A stretch of 9,190 nucleotides of DNA from Flavobacteriaceae bacterium UBA5079 (lineage in GTDB: Bacteria > Bacteroidota > Bacteroidia > Flavobacteriales > Flavobacteriaceae), in contig DIAL01000152.1 of assembly GCA_002414705.1 (NCBI GenBank), positions 13,322 through 22,511 on the forward strand, given 5' to 3'. Positions 5,433-9,190 of this stretch are shown here, piece after piece; the first letter of the stretch is position 1; each line of letters starts with the position of its first letter. A program made the translations under genes and the position numbers. A model generated the notes under the pieces. The model saw nothing but the letters and a program-made list of their open reading frames with translations. It ran no database searches and was not told where the DNA came from.

Positions 5433-8400
5433 CGTTTTAATATCACTTTTTCAATCCGGATTCTATTATTAGCTGTAATTGCTTTAACAATATAAGCGCC
5501 TTCTGAAAAACTAGTATTTTCTATAATTATTTCTTGTGAATTAATGTTTAGTTTCTGAATCAATTCGCGGCCTAGCATATCATAAACATATACTGATTTA
5601 ATGGTGTTTATTTTTGAAAACACCTTAATATAATTACTATTAGGAGCTGTAATGGTTAAGCCAGAGTTTGCATTATATTCATCAACGGACAATGAATTAT
5701 CTGTATATCGTAAAATAAAGCGATCATTAAATATGCCAGAATCCGTATTGAAAATATATGGTGAAATACGAACGTTATGGATAATATTCGTGTAGGTGTC
5801 TTCAATAAATATGGTCTGATTTGTGTCGTTGAATAAGCCATCTAATGTATTAATTGCAATACTATAATTACCACTCGTGGCTATTTCTATTCCCAAAGGC
5901 ACTATATCTTCGTCATTAAAAGGAAGTGTTCTTCCTTGGATAGCCATTTCTTCAGTGTTAATTATGGAATAAAAGCGATTGCTTGTTTCGCTTAATTCGA
6001 ATCCATCAAAGAGTCTATCTACATCATTTGTGGCATTTTGAACATAACCAATTAAAATTGAATTTGCTGTATTATTTGGTGCTATTAAATCTAACCAAAT
6101 ACGGTGTTTTTCTAAAAAATTACGATTAGCGTATTCTGTGCCTCTGTAAAACTCATTATTATCATAAGGAGCGAATCCAGAGTCAAGACGCATGGAATTA
6201 TTGAACGTGACATTGGAAGGTGTTGGCGCATTATGATCCATAAGAACAAAGAATGCTTGGCCAGCTCCAATGTTTCCGTTAAATCCAAATGGGTTTGAAC
6301 CAGTACTATTATATCCTATATAATCATTAGAATTATAGTTGTAAACGTAGTCGCCATAAAAGGGGTCGGTTATTGAGCTTGGTGCTGTTTGATGACGCCA
6401 TAAATAAACCGTTCCAAAAACTGCTGGTGTGTTTGGGTCAGTTGAGTCATCTAGAAAACTAGCGTTTTGGACAATAAAAGCATCTGCGGAAATTGCTGAT
6501 GGATACGGGTTTCCGATCAAATTCCAGTTATCATCCAGTTCTGTTGCCATAGTATTTCCAGCGCCTGTGTAATTGCCACCTGCGTAATTTCCATGTATAA
6601 TAGGGATTTGGTACGCACCGTTTCTAGGGACACCTCTAAATTCTACGGTATTTGTTGCAGGAGCAGTTTCTGGGTTTGTGCCTGCAACACCACGAATGAT
6701 ATATCCTTTTCCTGGCTGCATAACTTCAGTTGTTGCTTGCCAATTTCCGTAATTTCCTGTTCCATTACCAGTAATTGTTGGAATCCAATTATAAATTAAA
6801 TTAGAGCTAGGCGAAACATTCGTGACGCCAAAATTATTCACAGGTGATGACCAATACACGTAATCTTGTGGGTTTAAGCTGGTGACGGTTCGTTGCATTT
6901 GTATATCTCCAGAATTGGTGATGCCTGTATTGGTTATTTGAATTAGGTTAGATCCGTTTCTTAAAATAACTTTTCCATCTGGCTCAACATCAATGGCGTC
7001 AGTAATAATCAAGTTTGAAAATTGCAATAATTCCATATAACCATCATCTTCTACTCGTAACGATCTTCCAAGTCCTGGTGGCGGAGGGATTGGTGCTCCA
7101 CCAATTACAATTGGTGAGTTGTTGTTGGTAGTCGCTACATCTGGAATAACCACACAGTTTTGATTTGTAGGAATACCTGTTGGTGTCCAGTTGTCGACAT
7201 CGTACCAATCTGTGCTTTGTGATCCGTTCCAAGTTTTTCTGAAATTTCTGACTAAAACAGTGTCAAAACAACCGTTTTGATCTGTAGCTGTATAAATTTG
7301 TGATCCATTTGGCACGGCGTAAACAGTTTCAGAAAAACCTCCAGTGTAAAGTGTGCTTAATGTGTTATCGGTATATAAGCCTATGTTAGGTGTCCATGTA
7401 ATTTGAGGCGGAGTTATGGTTCCGTCTGCTGATAAAATAATATCATCAATATTCCAGTAATTTAGACCAAAAGGTCTCCCGTTTAAACGAAAACGAATAC
7501 GTAAACTGTTGCCTATTAATGTAGCTAAATTAATATTCCGAGTTTCTGGACCTAGGTCATTTGTCATGGGATTCACTTCATATTGATTTACCCAACCAGC
7601 ACCATCTAAATTTGTCTGAACAGAAATCAAGTAATTATATGTACTTGAATAGTGGTCTAGAAGCTGTTTAAAGTTTAATTGTAAATTGGTTTGACCTGCA
7701 ATATTAATTGCTGGAGAGGTTAATGTCCTATTCCCATTGGCTGCAGTACTAAAACCACCCGCTAATGTTGCTTCGTAAGGAGTTCCACCTGCATCTGAAG
7801 AATTGGTTATAGACCATCCGCCACCCGCAGTACCAGTGCTATTAATTACCCAGCCAGTTGGCAGTGCAGCATTATTAAAGGATTCCGAATAAACAATGCC
7901 TGGAGTTGTTGTATTGACAGCGTTTGTTGTTAAAGTTGTATAGTCTAAATTACAGGCATCTGCATTTAATGGTACAATTGTATCCGCAATAATAAGGTTG
8001 CAAGGATCATAACATGTAACATCAGCAGCCCAACCGGATCTAATGGTAGATCCATCACTTTCAAAAACAAATGTTAAAGCGCCTGAAGGGTCTGTTGAGG
8101 TAAATGGACCAGGAATTGCTGTGCCAGAAAAAACACCAAGTGAAGGGTAAGAATCGTCTGGACCATTGTAAACTGAAAGCTCATCATAAGTAGCTTCGGT
8201 ATTGAAAGCTGTAAACGTTACAATTACAATATCACCAACGTTATCTGGGTAAAAGGTAGTTATTGTATTTTCATTATTAGAGTAATTACCACCTGAACCA
8301 CCACTGTCGTAAAAAGTTGAACCACAAATTACGGGTGCAACATATGGTGCGCAAGTAATATTAGCTGCCCAACCATCATATTGTAATGCAAAGTCACTAT

Positions 8401-9190
8401 TAAATACAAAGGTTAACGCACCAGAAGGATCTGAAGATGTAAATGAAGATGGCACATTGTTTACAGTACCTAAAATTGGATATGAAGCATCAGGTCCATT
8501 ATAAACTGTTAGTGTATCACAACATGATTCCAAATCCACTAATGTAAAAGTTACCGTTACAGCATCACCCGCAACATCTGGAAAAAATGTTGTTGTTTGG
8601 TTTTCAAAGGGATTATAAGTGCCTCCAACACCACCACTATCATAAAAGGTATCTCCACAACTTGCCGGTGTTGGAGGTACATAAGGCGCACAAGATAGAC
8701 TTGCTTCCCAACCGCTACGAATACCAGAGCTATCACTATCAAAAACAAAGGTTAATGCTCCTGATGGGTCACTTGATGTAAAAGGGCCAGGGATATTAGT
8801 TCCTGTATAGGTGCCGAGCGAAGGAAAAGTATTATTTGGACCATTGTAAACCGTAAGGTAATCCCAACCAGATTCCAAATCAAATGCTGTGAAAGTTGCA
8901 GTTATAGCTGTGCCTGCAACGTCTGGATAGAAAGTTGTAGGGGTTAATTCGTTATTTGAATAATTTCCTGTTGCTCCACCACTGTCAAAAAAGAAAGAAC
9001 TACAAGTTGGTGGAATGGTACAGTTCACATTGGCTTCCCACCCACTACTTAAACCAGAACCATTACTGGTGAAAACAAATGTTAATGCACCTGAAGGATT
9101 TGTAGAACTAAAGGAGGAAGGCGCACCAGTTACGGTACCTAACAAAGTTGAGGTGTCAGGACTATCATAAACGGTTAATACATCGCCAGC
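5429..9190 (-). CDS. Large T9SS-secreted multidomain protein with tandem CUB domains (5' partial)
   Basis: 1253 residues are visible; the frame stays open to the right edge, so the N-terminus, with any signal peptide and catalytic domain, is outside. In order: a partial CUB domain (1-57), three full CUB domains (about 63-167, 178-280, 289-393), a jelly-roll domain opening YSESFNNAALPTGW and closing NYWNIDDIIL (about 431-588), an Ig-like stretch ending QNGCFDTV (about 595-650), and a segment WNGSQSTDWYDVDNWTPTG (from about 654) common at the start of repetitive flavobacterial surface regions. A long Asn/Thr/Gly-rich beta region follows. Residues about 1176-1253 are a type A T9SS sorting domain, with YVYDMLGRELIQ, FSEGAYIVKA and the basic end KVILKR. 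The protein is therefore exported across the outer membrane and released or anchored at the surface. Adhesion or carbohydrate/protein binding is likely from the domains; its target is unknown. CUB proteins of this kind may carry a peptidase domain upstream, which cannot be seen here. Confidence 0.92.
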   Translation of the reverse strand, partial: AGDVLTVYDSPDTSTLLGTVTGAPSSFSSTNPSGALTFVFTSNGSGLSSGWEANVNCTIPPTCSSFFFDSGGATGNYSNNELTPTTFYPDVAGTAITATFTAFDLESGWDYLTVYNGPNNTFPSLGTYTGTNIPGPFTSSDPSGALTFVFDSDSSGIRSGWEASLSCAPYVPPTPASCGDTFYDSGGVGGTYNPFENQTTTFFPDVAGDAVTVTFTLVDLESCCDTLTVYNGPDASYPILGTVNNVPSSFTSSDPSGALTFVFNSDFALQYDGWAANITCAPYVAPVICGSTFYDSGGSGGNYSNNENTITTFYPDNVGDIVIVTFTAFNTEATYDELSVYNGPDDSYPSLGVFSGTAIPGPFTSTDPSGALTFVFESDGSTIRSGWAADVTCYDPCNLIIADTIVPLNADACNLDYTTLTTNAVNTTTPGIVYSESFNNAALPTGWVINSTGTAGGGWSITNSSDAGGTPYEATLAGGFSTAANGNRTLTSPAINIAGQTNLQLNFKQLLDHYSSTYNYLISVQTNLDGAGWVNQYEVNPMTNDLGPETRNINLATLIGNSLRIRFRLNGRPFGLNYWNIDDIILSADGTITPPQITWTPNIGLYTDNTLSTLYTGGFSETVYAVPNGSQIYTATDQNGCFDTVLVRNFRKTWNGSQSTDWYDVDNWTPTGIPTNQNCVVIPDVATTNNNSPIVIGGAPIPPPPGLGRSLRVEDDGYMELLQFSNLIITDAIDVEPDGKVILRNGSNLIQITNTGITNSGDIQMQRTVTSLNPQDYVYWSSPVNNFGVTNVSPSSNLIYNWIPTITGNGTGNYGNWQATTEVMQPGKGYIIRGVAGTNPETAPATNTVEFRGVPRNGAYQIPIIHGNYAGGNYTGAGNTMATELDDNWNLIGNPYPSAISADAFIVQNASFLDDSTDPNTPAVFGTVYLWRHQTAPSSITDPFYGDYVYNYNSNDYIGYNSTGSNPFGFNGNIGAGQAFFVLMDHNAPTPSNVTFNNSMRLDSGFAPYDNNEFYRGTEYANRNFLEKHRIWLDLIAPNNTANSILIGYVQNATNDVDRLFDGFELSETSNRFYSIINTEEMAIQGRTLPFNDEDIVPLGIEIATSGNYSIAINTLDGLFNDTNQTIFIEDTYTNIIHNVRISPYIFNTDSGIFNDRFILRYTDNSLSVDEYNANSGLTITAPNSNYIKVFSKINTIKSVYVYDMLGRELIQKLNINSQEIIIENTSFSEGAYIVKAITANNRIRIEKVILKR
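8012..8326 (-). repeat. CUB domain repeat 4
   Basis: Unit starting 333 bases after repeat 3: CGSTFYDSGGSGGNYSNNEN, TEATYDELSVYNGPD, TSTDPSGALTFVF, GWAADVTC. It is the last CUB copy; a short Cys-containing linker (YDPCNLIIAD) leads to the jelly-roll region. Confidence 0.88.
8351..8659 (-). repeat. CUB domain repeat 3, with an extra Cys pair
   Basis: Unit starting 345 bases after repeat 2, with the same landmarks: FYDSGGVGGTYN, TLTVYNGPD, TSSDPSGALTFVF, GWAANITC. Its central motif is DLESCCDTL instead of SGWDY or ATYDE, giving two adjacent Cys where the neighbours have none. The first sits near the position of the third Cys of classical four-Cys CUB domains. Confidence 0.88.
8690..9004 (-). 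repeat. CUB domain repeat 2
   Basis: A full unit of about 105 residues: Cys opening, FFDSGGATGNYSNNE, DLESGWDYLTVYNGP, TSSDPSGALTFVF and GWEASLSC. The Asp in WDYLTVYNGP and the Glu in DLES occupy positions typical of calcium-binding CUB domains. It has only the first and last Cys. Confidence 0.88.
9020..9190 (-). repeat. CUB domain repeat 1 (partial, cut by window edge)
   Basis: Encodes the second half of a CUB domain: LTVYDSPDTSTLLG, then SSTNPSGALTFVF and a GWEANVNC ending. It aligns with the same parts of the three repeats downstream and shows that the array continues beyond the window. Confidence 0.85.

Noticed and set aside
8557..8781. ORFs on both strands inside the CUB region
   Set aside because: They are other-frame shadows of the CUB repeats, with no plausible starts or domains.
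9143..9145. TTG as the start codon of the CUB gene
   Set aside because: The frame stays open through 9190 and the preceding codons (AGDVLTVYDSPDTST) continue the same CUB domain, so this is mid-gene.
8012..9190. Regularly spaced repeats as a possible CRISPR or tandem DNA repeat
   Set aside because: Spacing is over 330 bases, similarity is at protein level with many synonymous changes, and the units are CUB domains in one reading frame.

Overview
The window looks like a chromosomal segment of a marine-type member of the Flavobacteriaceae (Bacteroidota). The evidence is low GC, AT-rich leaders without clear Shine-Dalgarno sequences, a promoter of the Bacteroidota type (TTTG, 18 bases, TAnnTTTG), a signal peptide leaving Gln at +1, a fused alpha/beta 2-oxoacid dehydrogenase E1, and a giant secreted protein ending in a type IX secretion (T9SS) sorting domain. 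No mobile element, CRISPR array, tRNA or rRNA was seen.

Layout. (1) 3-1466, + strand: the 3' two thirds of a fused E1 alpha/beta gene, cut by the left window edge. (2) 1472-1502: a bidirectional hairpin terminator shared with a convergent cold-shock protein gene (1526-1717, - strand), which has a well-formed promoter. (3) 1925-2275, + strand: a small secreted Spy/CpxP-like protein with two LTxxQ motifs, followed by a second bidirectional terminator (2292-2327). (4) 5057 down to 2333, - strand: a tight three-gene run made of a 53-residue Cys-rich protein (DUF5522-like), urocanate hydratase (hutU) and a DUF4136-like lipoprotein. The gaps are 7 and 15 bases, and the second terminator closes the run. 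(5) 5094-5432, + strand: a small membrane protein carrying HExxH, divergent from the hutU run with only 36 bases between start codons. (6) 9190 down to 5429, - strand: a very large surface or secreted protein, cut by the right window edge. It has tandem CUB domains, a jelly-roll domain, a long beta-rich region and a C-terminal T9SS sorting domain. Its stop codon overlaps that of the HExxH gene within a single TTAA.

Most of this is housekeeping metabolism (branched-chain or related 2-oxoacid oxidation, histidine breakdown), stress and envelope proteins, plus one extracellular protein. I see no clear new defence or mobile system. The best leads are the two poorly characterised small proteins around 4.9-5.4 kb (a metal-binding-looking Cys cluster next to hutU, and a mini HExxH membrane protein), and the lack of the classical urocanase Cys at the expected place in HutU.
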